DNA of 64,000 nt from Corynebacterium timonense (GTDB lineage Bacteria; Actinomycetota; Actinomycetes; Mycobacteriales; Mycobacteriaceae): contig NZ_LT629765.1 of assembly GCF_900105305.1 (NCBI RefSeq), positions 2,232,001 through 2,296,000 of the forward strand. The letters run 5' to 3'. The position numbers and the translations under genes are program-made. Below, in pieces: positions 63,515 to 64,000 of the stretch. The notes under the pieces were generated by a model, which saw only the letters and a list, made by a program, of their open reading frames with translations, had not been told where the DNA came from and did no database searches. Every line of letters starts with the position of its first letter. The first letter of the stretch is position 1.

Positions 63515-64000
63515 ATGGACTTCGGAAAACAGATCGCGCTCGTCGCCGCCCTCGCCGCAGCCGCCGGAATCGGGGCGGGCGGCTTTGCGGCTACCACCGT
63601 TGACATCCCCTCCCCCGACCAGGTGGCCGTCACCACCGCCGGCGCCCCGCAGGTCGTCGTCGACGACCCGGACGACATCCTCACCCCCGACGAGGAGGCC
63701 CGCCTCCGCAGCGACGTCGAGCGTCTCGACGCCCCCGACACCGTCACCACCCTCTACTACCTGCTGCTGGCCACCACGCACGACAACGTCAACGATTCTG
63801 TCGAGGAGTTCTTCCGCGCCAACCACCCAGAGGCGATCGGTGAGGACTACTTTGCTGACGGGGTTCTCATCCTTGGCGCCGGCACCGATCAGCGAGCCGT
63901 TTTCGCCTTTGGGGGCGAGGACGTCGCCGACCAGCTCCGGCTCCGCCCGGGCGAGCGCCTCGAAGAGGTCAACGACGCGATGAAGCCCGGCATGCGCGAC
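63515..64000 (+). CDS. TPM-like/DUF5129-like exported protein, 3' end outside the window
   Basis: At least 162 residues, running past the window end. An N-terminal hydrophobic segment (IALVAALAAAAGIGAGGFAATT) is followed by VVDDPDDILTPDEEARLRSDVERLDAP and YFADGVLILG, which resembles the TPM-domain fold found in corynebacterial DUF5129 proteins. Function is unknown. Confidence is limited by the missing end. Confidence 0.6.
   Translation, partial: MDFGKQIALVAALAAAAGIGAGGFAATTVDIPSPDQVAVTTAGAPQVVVDDPDDILTPDEEARLRSDVERLDAPDTVTTLYYLLLATTHDNVNDSVEEFFRANHPEAIGEDYFADGVLILGAGTDQRAVFAFGGEDVADQLRLRPGERLEEVNDAMKPGMRD

Overview
The window looks like a Corynebacterium chromosome segment around the replication origin. 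GC is high, GTG/TTG starts are common, and the gene set is the corynebacterial origin block: gyrA and DUF3566, gyrB-dciA-recF-dnaN-dnaA, rpmH-rnpA-yidD-yidC, rsmG-parA-parB-GNAT-cwlM-trxA-trxB-sigM-murJ, then cca/NUDIX. Four perfect 16-bp parS palindromes lie in the right-hand part. The species cannot be named from the sequence alone.

Layout. 1-4.1 kb: a DoxX-like gene, tRNA-Ala and tRNA-Ile, a DUF3566 membrane protein and gyrA. 4.1-13.6 kb is accessory: a CopG/Doc-like pair, an intact IS256-family (IS1249-like) insertion with a perfect 8-bp target duplication inside a terminator, a small secreted protein, a DUF222/HNH protein, an alpha/beta hydrolase, a sulfonate/nitrate-type ABC transporter with a flavin reductase, and a divergent ROK regulator. 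13.6-23.6 kb: gyrB to yidC, with DnaA boxes on both sides of dnaA. 34.3-52.9 kb: rsmG through the YqgE, AzlCD, bile-acid-symporter-like and Rieske genes. 52.9-59.8 kb: a trp operon (leader peptide, attenuator, E-G-D-CF-B-A). 59.8-64 kb: an SdpI-like protein, an SDF symporter, an MsmK/UgpC-type ATPase and two poorly characterised genes.

The most notable region is 23.6-34.3 kb, between yidC and rsmG, where actinobacteria normally carry only jag. Here jag is absent. In its place are a structured RNA-like remnant, a nest of broken IS3, IS21 and IS256 elements, and then a low-GC cassette. I read the cassette as a class V (lanthidin-type) lanthipeptide cluster: a 51-residue precursor (30554-30709), an APH-fold kinase, a HopA1-like lyase, an EpiD/CypD-type flavoprotein decarboxylase, and a kinase-like protein that lacks the catalytic Asp. 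The precursor core begins SSWICT and ends ITASLGC, resembling cacaoidin. No LanB/LanC/LanM/LanKC, transporter, protease or immunity gene is present.

Several otherwise intact genes carry single-base frameshifts: trpE, trpD, the DUF6049 gene and the IS256 transposase. They are either real lesions, implying tryptophan auxotrophy, or assembly errors. They should be checked against reads before any physiological conclusion.
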